Shown here: positions 52,786-61,068 of the stretch, piece by piece
How positions within the stretch are numbered: the first letter of the stretch is position 1
Layout: each line of letters opens with the position of its first letter
Source: an uncultured Clostridia bacterium
GTDB taxonomy: Bacteria; Bacillota; Clostridia; Oscillospirales; CAG-382
DNA: 64,000 bases
Reading direction: 5' to 3'
NCBI GenBank assembly: GCA_947630765.1
Contig: CANRIX010000006.1
Span: forward strand, 38,959-102,958
Made by a program: the position numbers and the translations under genes
The notes under the pieces: model-generated
The model's database searches: none
Told to the model about the DNA's origin: nothing
Seen by the model: the letters and a program-made list of their open reading frames with translations, nothing else

Positions 52786-54213
52786 ATGTCGCACGAAACT
52801 TACGAAAGCCCGTTTGCGGGCAGATACGCCTCGAAGGAGATGCAGCGCATCTTCTCGTCGCAGAACCGCTATTCCACCTGGCGCAGGCTGTGGGTCGCTC
52901 TGGCGCAGGCGGAGCACGAGCTCGGTCTTTCGGTCACGCAGGAGCAGGTCGACGAGCTCGCCGCCCATACCGAGGACATCGACTTCGCCCGCGTCGCGGA
53001 GATCGAAGCCGAAAAGCGGCACGACGTCATGGCGCACAACATCGCGTACGGCGAGGTCGCGCCCGGCGCCGCCGGCATCATCCACCTCGGCGCGACCAGC
53101 TGCTACATCACGGACAACGCCGAAGTGATCCTCATGCGGCAGGCGTTCGACCTGCTGCGGCGCAAGCTGCTCGCGGTCATCAAGAACCTCGCGGACTTCG
53201 CGGAGACGTACTGCGAACTGCCCTGCCTCGCGTATACCCACGGGCAGAACGCCCAGCCGACGACGGTCGGCAAGCGTGCGTCCCTGTGGCTGCAGGATTT
53301 CGTGATCGATTACGGCGACCTGACCTACGTCGACGGCGGTCTGCGCCTGCTGGGCAACAAGGGCGCGACCGGGACGCAGGCGTCCTTCCTGCGGCTGTTC
53401 AACGGCGACGAGGAGAAGGTCCTCAAGCTCGAAAAGCGCATCGCCGAGCTGTTCGGGTTTTCCGACGTGTTCGACGTTTCCGGGCAGACCTACACCCGCA
53501 AGGAGGACATGCGCATCCTCAACGTCCTGGCGGGCGTCGCGCAGAGCGCCTACAAGTTCGCGCAGGATATGCGCCTGCTGCAGAGCTTCGGCGAGCTGGA
53601 GGAACCGTTCAACAGCAAGCAGATCGGCTCGTCCGCCATGGCGTATAAGCGCAACCCGATGCGCTGCGAGCGGATCGACTCGATCGCCCGGTTCGTGCTG
53701 TGCAACGCGATGAACGGGGCGATGACTGCCTCGACCCAGTGGCTGGAGCGTTCGCTGGACGATTCGGCGAACCGCCGTGTTTCCCTGTCCGAGGGCTTCC
53801 TCGCGCTGGACGGGATCTTGAATCTGCTGATCGACGTGACCGGGCGCATCACGGTCAATCGCAAGGTCATCGAGCGCCGCCTGCTGGACTACCTGCCGTT
53901 CGTCGCGACCGAAAATATCCTCATGGAAGCGGTCAAACGCGGCGGCGACCGGCAAAAGCTGCACGAGGCGATCCGCCGGTGCTCCATGGAAGCGGAGCTG
54001 GAGCGCCGCGAGGGCGGGGACGGCGGACTGCTGCGCCGCCTTGCCGCCGAACCGGCTTTCCGCATGACCGAGGAGGAGATGCGCTCGCTGCTGAAGCCGG
54101 AGGACTTCGTCGGGCTCGCGCCGAGCCAGACCCGCCGCTTCCTGCGCGCGAAGGTCGAACCGCTGCTGCGGGACTACGACCCGACGGTCAACCGTTCGGT
54201 CGTCAACGTCTGA
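52786..54213 (+). CDS. purB: Adenylosuccinate lyase
   Basis: A 475-residue fumarase-superfamily enzyme that works in two steps of purine synthesis, including release of AMP from adenylosuccinate made by PurA. Signatures are RYASKEMQRIFSSQNRYSTWRRLW, HDVMAHN, HLGATSCYITDNAE, THGQNAQPTTVGKR and the catalytic loop GSSAMAYKRNPMRCE. Adjacent purA-purB makes a compact IMP-to-AMP unit. Confidence 0.95.
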   Translation: MSHETYESPFAGRYASKEMQRIFSSQNRYSTWRRLWVALAQAEHELGLSVTQEQVDELAAHTEDIDFARVAEIEAEKRHDVMAHNIAYGEVAPGAAGIIHLGATSCYITDNAEVILMRQAFDLLRRKLLAVIKNLADFAETYCELPCLAYTHGQNAQPTTVGKRASLWLQDFVIDYGDLTYVDGGLRLLGNKGATGTQASFLRLFNGDEEKVLKLEKRIAELFGFSDVFDVSGQTYTRKEDMRILNVLAGVAQSAYKFAQDMRLLQSFGELEEPFNSKQIGSSAMAYKRNPMRCERIDSIARFVLCNAMNGAMTASTQWLERSLDDSANRRVSLSEGFLALDGILNLLIDVTGRITVNRKVIERRLLDYLPFVATENILMEAVKRGGDRQKLHEAIRRCSMEAELERREGGDGGLLRRLAAEPAFRMTEEEMRSLLKPEDFVGLAPSQTRRFLRAKVEPLLRDYDPTVNRSVVNV

Positions 54214-54216
54214 CCC

Positions 54217-54759
54217 ATGGTCGGTTTCGAGCTTTCCATCCTGGATTTCCTGCAGACCCACCTGCGGTGCGGCTTCCTCGACACGGTCCTGCCGTGGGTG
54301 ACGAAGCTCGGGGACAGGGGCATCCTGTGGATCGTCCTGACGTTCGTCCTGCTCGCGTTCCGCAAGACCCGTCGCGCCGGGCTTGCCGTCGGGTGCGCCC
54401 TGCTGCTGGATTTGCTGGTCTGCAACGTCTGCATCAAGCCGCTGGTGGACCGTGCGCGTCCCTACACCTACCGCCCGGACCTGCAGCTGCTGATCCCCGC
54501 GCTGCACGACGCGTCCTTCCCGTCGGGGCATACCGCCGCGTCGTTTGCCGCCGTTGCGGCGCTCTTCTGCCGGAAGAACCGCCTGTGGATCCCGTCGCTC
54601 GTCGTCGCGTGCGTCATCGCGTTCTCGCGTTTGTACCTGTATGTGCATTTCCCGACTGACGTGCTCGCGGGTGCGGTCATCGGGGTCGCGCTCGGCGTGC
54701 TCGGCGCGTTCTGCGCGGGGCGTCTGGAAGCGTTCTGGCGCTCCCGCCGCCGGAATTGA
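54217..54759 (+). CDS. PAP2-family membrane phosphatase
   Basis: A 180-residue, six-helix membrane phosphatase. All three PAP2 motifs are seen: KPLVDRARPYTYRP, FPSGHTAAS and SRLYLYVHFPTDVLAG. Such proteins dephosphorylate undecaprenyl pyrophosphate or lipid phosphates on the outer membrane face. The ATG lies 3 nt after the purB stop, so it is read through from purA-purB. No link to purines is evident. Confidence 0.85.
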   Translation: MVGFELSILDFLQTHLRCGFLDTVLPWVTKLGDRGILWIVLTFVLLAFRKTRRAGLAVGCALLLDLLVCNVCIKPLVDRARPYTYRPDLQLLIPALHDASFPSGHTAASFAAVAALFCRKNRLWIPSLVVACVIAFSRLYLYVHFPTDVLAGAVIGVALGVLGAFCAGRLEAFWRSRRRN

Positions 54760-54804
54760 CCCGTCCGCCCGTTCCGTTTTTCCGCCCGGAACGACCCCAT
54801 ACAT

Positions 54805-54881
54805 GTCGCTGTAGCTCAGTTGGATAGAGCGACCGCCTCCTAAGCGGTAGGCCGGAGGTTCAAATCCCCTCAGCGACGCCA
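54805..54881 (+). tRNA. tRNA-Arg (anticodon CCT)
   Basis: A full cloverleaf: acceptor GTCGCTG/CAGCGAC, D arm GCTC/GAGC, anticodon stem ACCGC/GCGGT with loop CTCCTAA (CCT at 54839-54841), T loop TTCAAAT and encoded CCA. It reads AGG codons. One A-C mismatch sits in the middle of the T stem (A54856 with C54868). Confidence 0.95.
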
Positions 54882-54884
54882 AAA

Positions 54885-54931
54885 AATCGCCGAAGGCCTT
54901 GCAAAAGCAGGGCTTTCGGCGATTGGCTTTT
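54885..54931 (+). terminator. Terminator downstream of tRNA-Arg
   Basis: AATCGCCGAA (54885-54894) pairs perfectly with TTCGGCGATT (54915-54924), with partial inner pairing, and is followed by GGCTTTT. It starts 3 nt after the tRNA CCA end. Confidence 0.75.
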
Positions 54932-55002
54932 CGCGGGGCGCGGGCAACGGAAACAAACGCGGAGCAGGCGCGTCCCGTCGCAGGATCCCCCGCGACCGTT
55001 TA

Positions 55003-55419
55003 TCATGCATCGTACAATAGCTCCGCAATCGGGGAGCCGTCCGCGTCGACGTGATCGTAGTAAACCTGCCCCTGCTCCAGAATGATCGAAAGCTTTTCGT
55101 CCCCGGAACGATCCAGCCAGTACTCGATCAGCGTTACCCCGCTTCCGCCGACGAAATCGGGGGTCTGTCTCGCCTCCAGGGAATCCATGACTTCCTCGAA
55201 ATCGTCGCATTCCGCAAGGATCTCTTTGACCTCCGCGAGGGTCATGCGTCCTGTTTTGGGGGTGTCACTGCTTTCCGTGCCCGCCGCTTCGGACGAAAGG
55301 ACGGTCGATCCCGCGTCGGTCGACGAGGAAGCCGGGGCGTCTGCGGACGTACAGCCGGAAAGTGCGCAGGCGCCGAGCAGAACCGCACAGAGAAAAGCGG
55401 TCAGCGATTTCTTCTTCAT
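55003..55419 (-). CDS. Small secreted lipoprotein, function unknown
   Basis: A 138-residue lipoprotein: MKKKSLTAFLCAVLLGACALSGC with a lipobox ending ALSGC, a Ser/Thr/Ala-rich linker (about 25-55), and a small domain with LAEVKEILAECDDFEEVMDSLE, VTLIEYWLDRSGDEKLSIIL and GQVYYDHVDADG. The last part resembles SmpA/BamE-like or DUF-type small folds only loosely. GGAGG lies about 7 nt before the ATG. It is a single gene at the edge of the accessory island. Confidence 0.75.
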   Translation of the reverse strand: MKKKSLTAFLCAVLLGACALSGCTSADAPASSSTDAGSTVLSSEAAGTESSDTPKTGRMTLAEVKEILAECDDFEEVMDSLEARQTPDFVGGSGVTLIEYWLDRSGDEKLSIILEQGQVYYDHVDADGSPIAELLYDA

Positions 55420-55529
55420 AGGGATTCCTCCTTCCGATAGCGCAGTAAGGTTTTTTTTCGTATCGCAAGCCGACTATTTTTTGCGGACACACCAAATGAC
55501 GTTTCTGACCACCGTAGGGCACCCTCGCT

Positions 55530-55706
55530 TTATAACGGATTGCTTTTTACTGCCGCTTTCTTACCCTTGAACGCGATGCCGATTTTCATGATTCCGAGGT
55601 CCTTCGATTCGGCGTCGTATTTCTTGTCTTCTATCTGCCGCAGCGCTTTTTCGGCAAGTGCGTCGAGATCCTCGCTTTCGCTTTTTGCGAAATGAAGCGA
55701 ACACAT
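55530..55706 (-). pseudogene. C-terminal remnant of a PD-(D/E)XK nuclease-type (AAA ATPase-linked) protein
   Basis: A 58-residue reading frame with LAEKALRQIEDKKYDAE and IMKIGIAFKGKKAAV. This is the typical end of PDDEXK_9-type nuclease domains attached to AAA ATPases, found in many copies in gut Clostridia and Bacteroidetes. The upstream part is missing; the region before 55706 reads in another frame without similarity I can see. It marks decay at the left edge of the island. No gene is visible in 55420-55529 or 55707-55890. Confidence 0.6.
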
Positions 55707-55890
55707 GACCCTGCACTACTATATTTTGCGCTTTTTGCATTGAAAAATCAATATCTTGTGATATACTGTCCATGTAATTGATTTTTGTGCGGTTTCCTTC
55801 TGGGATTTTGCAGAGCTTCTCTGCATTGCACACGTTGTTTTGTTTGTATCCTACTGACATGTTTTATTGATACGGGGGTTTGCCCCGCAC

Positions 55891-55965
55891 AGCGAGAATG
55901 GCGTCGGTCCGTACCTTACGGACGCAGAAACCGATTTGCGGTTTGCCGTCATTCTCGCTTTTTTT
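55891..55965 (+). ncRNA. Candidate structured RNA: three-way junction ending in a terminator
   Basis: AGCGAGAATG (55891-55900) pairs perfectly with CATTCTCGCT (55950-55959), followed by a T7 run. Inside are two perfect hairpins: GTCCGTA-cct-TACGGAC (55907-55923) and AAACCG-atttg-CGGTTT (55928-55944). It could be a small RNA or an elaborate attenuator or terminator upstream of the small island genes. No clear promoter is visible. Confidence 0.45.
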
Positions 55966-56021
55966 ATTGCCCAAAACGCCGTCAGGCGATTGGAATATTT
56001 TCAGAAAGGTGGAAACACGAA

Positions 56022-56140
56022 TGAGAAAGAAAAAGACATTGCACCGCCGAAAGCGCGGAAGGCGGTCCGCCGTTTTCAGACGGCCAATTGAAAGAAGGGA
56101 GGCGCGAAGATATGCGAGGTATCCGATACGGGCAGTATAG
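56022..56140 (+). CDS. Small very basic protein (39 aa)
   Basis: ATG 56022 has AAAGGTGG about 7 nt upstream. The product (MRKKKTLHRRKRGRRSAVFR start) is almost entirely Arg/Lys/hydrophobic. A second tiny frame (56112-56186) and the YqaJ-like frame (56170) follow with short overlaps, a packing style common in phage modules. It may be real or a remnant. Confidence 0.4.
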
Positions 56141-56169
56141 GTTCATACGCATACGAGGAAAAGAAGTGC

Positions 56170-56448
56170 ATGACGGTGTGCGGTGAGGCATATACGCCCG
56201 AAGTTGTCGTCGAGACTTCCGGCCTGACCGAGGAGGAATGGCTGGAATACAGGCGGCAAGGGATCGGCGGAAGCGACGCCGCGGCGACCCTCGGCGTTTC
56301 GCCGTTTGCCACGGCGTGGGATGTATACTATGACAAGTTAAAAATCGCATCGTATGCGGACGAGGACGCAGGCTGGGTCGCAAAACGCACAAATACGTCA
56401 AAAACTTGCGTAGAACAAATACTTCTTGACCACAAAAAAATCATATAA
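56170..56448 (+). pseudogene. Truncated YqaJ-like viral recombinase/exonuclease
   Basis: About 70 residues match the start of YqaJ-type phage exonucleases (LTEEEWLEYRRQGIGGSDAAATLGVSPFATAWDVYYDKL, given here in two parts: LTEEEWLEYRRQGIGGSD and AAATLGVSPFATAWDVYYDK). After GWVAKR (about 56384) the similarity stops and the frame runs into the inverted-repeat element that begins at 56411. The nuclease core is lost, so this is a remnant of a prophage or conjugative element recombination module. Confidence 0.65.
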
Positions 56449-56837
56449 CAGTTATTTTTATTGTAACATATTTCTTTTGATTTGTCAAGTATTTTAGCGA
56501 AATTCCGTGAAATTCGTGTGCGTTTTTTTCGCAAGGACGACCAAAATAGGATTCCTCCGCTTTGTAATTTCATTTATTGTGGTCAATAAATGGTCAGTAA
56601 GCAGTGTTTCGCTTCTTGACAAAGGTATTCTAACACAAAAGACGGAATATTGCAAGGACCAATATATTCCGAAAAACAGATTATCACGTGCCGAGATACT
56701 CCTTTTTCGCCCGGTACGCGGAAAGCGGGAGGGTTGCGAACTGCATTTTATAGTGGTCAAAATTGGGGTCAAAAAGGCGAGGAAATCCTGTGACTACGGG
56801 GGTTTTTCGCCTTTTTTGTCAAGAAGTATTTGTTCTA
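56411..56837. mobile_element. 427-bp element with perfect 20-bp terminal inverted repeats (MITE-like)
   Basis: TAGAACAAATACTTCTTGAC at 56411-56430 recurs exactly, inverted, at 56818-56837. The interior is AT-rich, encodes no convincing protein, and has repeated GGTCAA/TTGAC words and a hairpin terminator near the right end. It interrupts the YqaJ-like frame on its left. No target-site duplication is obvious. The interval 56838-56986 to its right holds a GA-rich run and the helicase ribosome-binding site. Confidence 0.6.
56771..56817. terminator. Terminator-like hairpin inside the inverted-repeat element
   Basis: AAAAAGGCGA pairs with TCGCCTTTTT, and T or A runs at both outer edges make it potentially bidirectional. 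It ends one base before the right inverted repeat. Confidence 0.6.
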
Positions 56838-56986
56838 TCCAAAAAAAGACAGGGGGTCAAAACCCCTTGAAATTCCGGTCTGCGGGCGGCGGAAACGGCT
56901 GCCCGACGGGTCATCGGAATGGCTGACGCATGGTTCGCGCGAGAGAGAGAAAGAGAGAGTGAAAAAGGAAAGAGAGGAGCCGCCCT

Positions 56987-59900
56987 ATGGGAATATTGCT
57001 TTATTCGCACAATGAGCAAGCCTATCGGGCGGCTCTTTCCATGCTTGCGGAAACCGGAAAGGCGGCGATCGTCCACCCCACCGGGACGGGCAAGTCCTTC
57101 ATCGGGTTCAAGCTTTGCGAGGACAACCCGGACAAAACGGTTTTGTGGCTGTCGCCCTCGGAGTATATCTTCAAGACACAGCTTGAAAACTTGAAAGCCG
57201 CAGGCGGGGACGAACCGCAAAATATCCGATTCTTGACCTACGCCAAGCTTATGAACATGAGCGAGGAAGAGATAAAAGAGATTGATCCGGCGCTAACGGT
57301 GTGGGACGAATACCACAGAGCAGGCGCCTCCCAATGGCAGCTTGGTGTACAGCGGTTTTTGAAGCTGTTTCCGGACGTGCCGGTTCTCGGCCTTACGGCG
57401 ACGGCGATCCGTTACTTGGACGATCAACGGGATATGTCCGAGGAATTGTTCGACGGCAACGTCGCAAGTGAGATGACGTTGGGCGAAGCCATCGTCCGAG
57501 GGATCTTGAATCCGCCGAAGTATGTGCTTTCTGTCTTTTCCTATCAGAAAGACCTTGAAAAATACGAGCGTCGGGTCAAAACCGCAAAAAGCAAGGCGAC
57601 CCGCGACGCCGCCGAGAGATACCTCGAAGCACTTCGTCGTGCTCTCGACAAGGCGGACGGTCTTGACGTGATCTTCGACAAGCACATGACCGACCGCACG
57701 GGCAAATATATCGTCTTTTGTGCGAATAAAGAGCACATGGACGAGATGATAGAGAAATCCCGCGAGTGGTTCGCGAAGGTGGACAAAAAGCCGCATATCT
57801 ATTCCGTCTACACGGTGGAACCGGGTGCGGATAAAGTATTTGAGGACTTCAAAGCCGACAGCGACAGCACCCACCTTCGCCTGCTTTACTGCATCGACGC
57901 TCTGAACGAGGGGATCCACGTCGAAAACGTCAGCGGCGTGATTTTGCTCCGCCCGACGATCTCTCCGATCATCTATAAGCAGCAGATCGGACGAGCGCTG
58001 TCTGCAAGCAAAAAGAACGACGCCGTCATCTTCGACGTCGTGATGAATATCGAGAACCTGTACAGCATTGATTCCGTGGAGGAAGAAATGCGCGTCGCCA
58101 TGACCTACTATCGCTCTTGGGGCGAATCGTCCTTTATCGTCAACGAGAAGTTCAAGGTGATCGACGAGCTCCGCGACTGCCGCGAACTGTTTGAGAAACT
58201 CAATGACACGCTCACCGCTTCATGGGATACGATGTACGCCTATGCGAAAGGATATTATGAACAGCACGGCAATCTGGAGGTGCCTCAACACTATAAGACG
58301 GCGGACGGCTACTCGCTGGGGACTTGGCTTGGCACGCAGCGCCAAATCCGAAACGGAACGATCAACGGAGTCTTGAACAATGATAGGATCGCAAAGCTGG
58401 ACGCGATCGGTATGAGATGGGAAAGCTATCGCGATACGATATGGGAGAAAAACTACGCTGCGGCAAAAAAGTATTACGAAGAAAACGGGAATTTACTGGT
58501 ACCCGCAGCGATGCCCGGTTTAGGCACATGGATCACCAATCTGCGCAATTATCGCAAAAGCGCGATTCGGAACGCCTATCTCACGAAGGAGCGAATCGCA
58601 AAATTAGACGCCATCGGAATGGTGTGGACTGTACCCGATTATCTCTGGGAGCGCAACTTTGCCGCCGCCATGGAATACCACCGGGAACACGGAAGCTTGA
58701 ATGTGCCCGGGGCATACGTCGCCCCAAACGGCGTGCGCCTCGGTACATGGCTGCACAATCAGCGTTCCGCTCGAAGGAAAGGCTGCTGCACTTTGACGGC
58801 GAGCCAGATCGCCGCGTTGGACGAGCTTGGGATGGTTTGGGGCAACAAGAATGAATTGCAGTGGGAAATCGGGTATGCCGCCGCAAAATCGTATTATGAA
58901 AAGCACGGCGATCTGAATGTATCTTGGCTTTATAAAACGGGATCCGGCTTTGATTTGGGGAAATGGGTCTCTCGTCAAAAGGAAAAGCAGAATGCCGGCA
59001 AAATGTCGCATGAGCGTTATGACCGATTGCGTGCGATCGGTATGCAATGGGAACGAATCGACCCGTGGGAGTACCGCTTTTCGCTCGCGGAAGCGTATTT
59101 TAAGGAGCACGGGAATTTGCAGGTGCCGGCAAGATGCAACGTGGAAGGCGTGGATCTCAGCAAATGGTTAAGCGATCAACGGCAGAATTATTACGGAAAC
59201 CGCAAGCAGAAGCTGACGGAAGAACAGATTCGACGTCTGGGATCCATCGGAATGGAATGGAAGACGAAAAACGAGGTTGCTTGGGATAAGCGCTATGCGG
59301 CGCTGAAAGCGTATTTTGACGAGCATGGCAATATCGATGTTCCGTTGGATATGCTTCTCTCCGATGGAAAGGACGGAAAGTCCCTCGCCTTATGGATGAA
59401 GGTCCAACGCAAATATTATCGGGAAGGCAAACTGACCGATGAGCAGATCGAAAAGCTGAACGCCGTCGGCATGGTGTGGGATCTCCCGGACACATGGGAG
59501 GTCGGGTTTGCGCATGCGGAGCAGTATTACCGGGAAAATGGGAACCTGCTTGTGCCGACAGGTCATGTCTGCGCCGACGGGTACAATCTGCGCAGCTGGA
59601 TCAACAATCAACGAGCAAACCGCAACCATCCCACACGGTATCACGCCGTCACCGATGAACAGGCGGAGCGGTTGGAAAAGATCGGCATGGTGTGGAATGT
59701 TGCCGAACAGCAATGGAACGAATCTTATGAACTTGCCGTCGCATATTTTCGCGAAAACGCAAATCTCGATGTTCCTGCAAAATATAAGACAAGCGACGGC
59801 TTTGCGCTTTGGGAATGGTTGAGTACGCAGCGGAAGAAGCGTCGGGAGGGGGAACTCTCCGCAGACCGTATCCAAAAATTAGACGCGCTCAAAATGGACT

Positions 59901-60187
59901 GGATGTTCCCCACAGAACGTGACTGGGAAAATTACTACGCGGAGGCGCAGCGATTTTACCTTGCGCATGGAAACCTTTCGGTGCCGGTCACGTATCGAAC
60001 GGAAACCGGAATGTGGCTCGGTCGGTGGGTTGCCAAGCAGAAAAAGGATCGAAACAAGTTAAAAACTTCGGGCGCAAACGGAAATCAAATCAGAAGGCTC
60101 GATGAGCTTGGGATGATTTGGAACGATTCAACCGTTACGGCAATAAAGGCCGGTAACCCTGCCGTAAGACCATCTGCGGCAATGTAA
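56987..60187 (+). CDS. Superfamily 2 helicase with nine helicase-associated (HA) repeats
   Basis: A 1066-residue protein. The N-terminal helicase core has PTGTGKS (Walker A, 31-37), WDEYH (motif II, DEYH at 107-110) and LGLTATA (motif III). The second lobe has CIDALNEGIHVENVSGVILLRP and QQIGRALS (motif VI). From about 407 to 1045 there are nine repeats of about 71 residues of HA-domain type (W...YY..HGNL.VP...G..LG.W...QR....LT.E.I..LDAIGM.W). These basic repeats should bind nucleic acid. Such proteins occur on mobile elements. GAGGAG precedes ATG 56987. A 59-residue zinc-ribbon gene starts 7 nt downstream. Confidence 0.85.
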   Translation: MGILLYSHNEQAYRAALSMLAETGKAAIVHPTGTGKSFIGFKLCEDNPDKTVLWLSPSEYIFKTQLENLKAAGGDEPQNIRFLTYAKLMNMSEEEIKEIDPALTVWDEYHRAGASQWQLGVQRFLKLFPDVPVLGLTATAIRYLDDQRDMSEELFDGNVASEMTLGEAIVRGILNPPKYVLSVFSYQKDLEKYERRVKTAKSKATRDAAERYLEALRRALDKADGLDVIFDKHMTDRTGKYIVFCANKEHMDEMIEKSREWFAKVDKKPHIYSVYTVEPGADKVFEDFKADSDSTHLRLLYCIDALNEGIHVENVSGVILLRPTISPIIYKQQIGRALSASKKNDAVIFDVVMNIENLYSIDSVEEEMRVAMTYYRSWGESSFIVNEKFKVIDELRDCRELFEKLNDTLTASWDTMYAYAKGYYEQHGNLEVPQHYKTADGYSLGTWLGTQRQIRNGTINGVLNNDRIAKLDAIGMRWESYRDTIWEKNYAAAKKYYEENGNLLVPAAMPGLGTWITNLRNYRKSAIRNAYLTKERIAKLDAIGMVWTVPDYLWERNFAAAMEYHREHGSLNVPGAYVAPNGVRLGTWLHNQRSARRKGCCTLTASQIAALDELGMVWGNKNELQWEIGYAAAKSYYEKHGDLNVSWLYKTGSGFDLGKWVSRQKEKQNAGKMSHERYDRLRAIGMQWERIDPWEYRFSLAEAYFKEHGNLQVPARCNVEGVDLSKWLSDQRQNYYGNRKQKLTEEQIRRLGSIGMEWKTKNEVAWDKRYAALKAYFDEHGNIDVPLDMLLSDGKDGKSLALWMKVQRKYYREGKLTDEQIEKLNAVGMVWDLPDTWEVGFAHAEQYYRENGNLLVPTGHVCADGYNLRSWINNQRANRNHPTRYHAVTDEQAERLEKIGMVWNVAEQQWNESYELAVAYFRENANLDVPAKYKTSDGFALWEWLSTQRKKRREGELSADRIQKLDALKMDWMFPTERDWENYYAEAQRFYLAHGNLSVPVTYRTETGMWLGRWVAKQKKDRNKLKTSGANGNQIRRLDELGMIWNDSTVTAIKAGNPAVRPSAAM

Positions 60188-60194
60188 AGAAATA

Positions 60195-60374
60195 ATGAAG
60201 AAGAAAGACAACAATACAGATCGTTGCGTGCTTTGCGGCAACAAAACGGAATATAGGAAGGACACGCCTGTTGAACAACGAACTTGCTACATCATAGGAG
60301 CAGGTCAACTGTGTACGGAATGTTACGACGCGGTTTATGTCCGAAGATACGCAAAAGATATGAAAGAAGAATAA
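60195..60374 (+). CDS. 59-residue zinc-ribbon protein, copy 1
   Basis: A small protein starting MKKKDNNTDRCVLCGNKTEY and continuing with KDTPVEQR, IIGAGQLC and TECY. Two CxxC pairs should bind one zinc. A paralogue of the same length lies at 61069-61248 and shares CVxCG, YxKxTPVxQR and GAGQLCxxC. It starts 7 nt after the helicase stop but, like its paralogue, is followed by a poly-G leader and a polysaccharide gene. Its partner is therefore uncertain. It was not recognised as a named family. Confidence 0.7.
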   Translation: MKKKDNNTDRCVLCGNKTEYRKDTPVEQRTCYIIGAGQLCTECYDAVYVRRYAKDMKEE

Positions 60375-60409
60375 GAGTAACCGTAAAAATACCGAAAAAA
60401 CTTCTGAAA

Positions 60410-60477
60410 TTTTGCGGGGGGGGGGTAAAACCTACTTCTCTCTGACAAAGCGGAAAATGTTTTATGGGAGAGAAGTT
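60410..60477 (+). repeat. Poly-G leader repeat, copy 1 (G10)
   Basis: TTTTGC, then ten G (60416-60425), TAAAACCTACTTC, and about 40 nt ending GGGAGAGAAG as the ribosome-binding site of the broken FlaA1-type gene. It is nearly the same as 61330-61396, where the tract has nine G. A homopolymer this long is prone to slippage. Confidence 0.75.
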
Positions 60478-61013
60478 ATGTTGATAGAAGATGAAAAGAA
60501 AACACACCCCCAAGCCTCCTCGGAGGCAGGAAAAAATAGAAGAACAGTTGAGCATTGGCAGATGGTTTCCGTCACGTTAGCTCTATATGACGCATTCACG
60601 GCGATCGGCGCATACTTTTTCGCGCTCTGGCTTCGCTTCGATTTTCATTTCAGCGAGATCCCGGACGGGTATTTCTCGGCATGGCTTCACTTTGCCCCGA
60701 TTTATGCGCTGCTTACCGTCGTCGTGCTCTGGGCGCTTCGGCTGTATCGGAGCATCTGGCGTTTTGTCAGCTTTGACGAACTCAAGCGGATCGGTCTCGG
60801 GGCGGTTATTCTCGGCATCCTCCATACGGGAATCATTACCGCCGCGTTTGAAAGAATGCCCATATCGTATTATCTGATCGGCATGATCATCCAGTTTATG
60901 GCGATCCTTTTCGTGCGCTTTTTATACGGGTCATATTGCTGGAACTTGGCAAAAAGGCCAGACAGCTGCAGAGGGCGGCCACGAGCCGAGTTGTGCTGGT
61001 AGACGTGATGTGA
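60478..61013 (+). pseudogene. Truncated, frameshifted FlaA1/CapD-type polysaccharide biosynthesis protein
   Basis: Codons for about 150 residues encode the N-terminal membrane part of a FlaA1/CapD nucleotide-sugar dehydratase: LALYDAFTAIGAYFFALWLRFD, YALLTVVVLWALRLYRSIWRFVS, FDELKRIGLGAVILG and MIIQFMAILFVRFLYG. Near 60925 the frame shifts by one base; the family sequence then continues in another frame (LLELGKKARQ, RVVLVDV) and stops at 61013, just where the NAD-binding domain should begin. The catalytic domain is absent, so it is non-functional as a dehydratase. Confidence 0.75.
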
Positions 61014-61068
61014 AGCGCACTTATAAACAGCAATATTTCAAATAATAAAGAGAGACTGGAACAAACGG

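Noticed and set aside
55561..55860. 99-codon minus-strand frame starting MSVGYKQNN
   Set aside because: No ribosome-binding site. Its second half is the wrong frame of the PDDEXK-type remnant, and the first half has no similarity I can recognise.
55891..55965. Three-way junction as a tRNA gene
   Set aside because: Arm lengths, the missing T-loop sequence and the terminal U-run do not fit a tRNA.
56507..56926. 139-codon plus-strand frame across the inverted-repeat element
   Set aside because: It has no ribosome-binding site, crosses a terminator and one inverted repeat, and its product has no domain.
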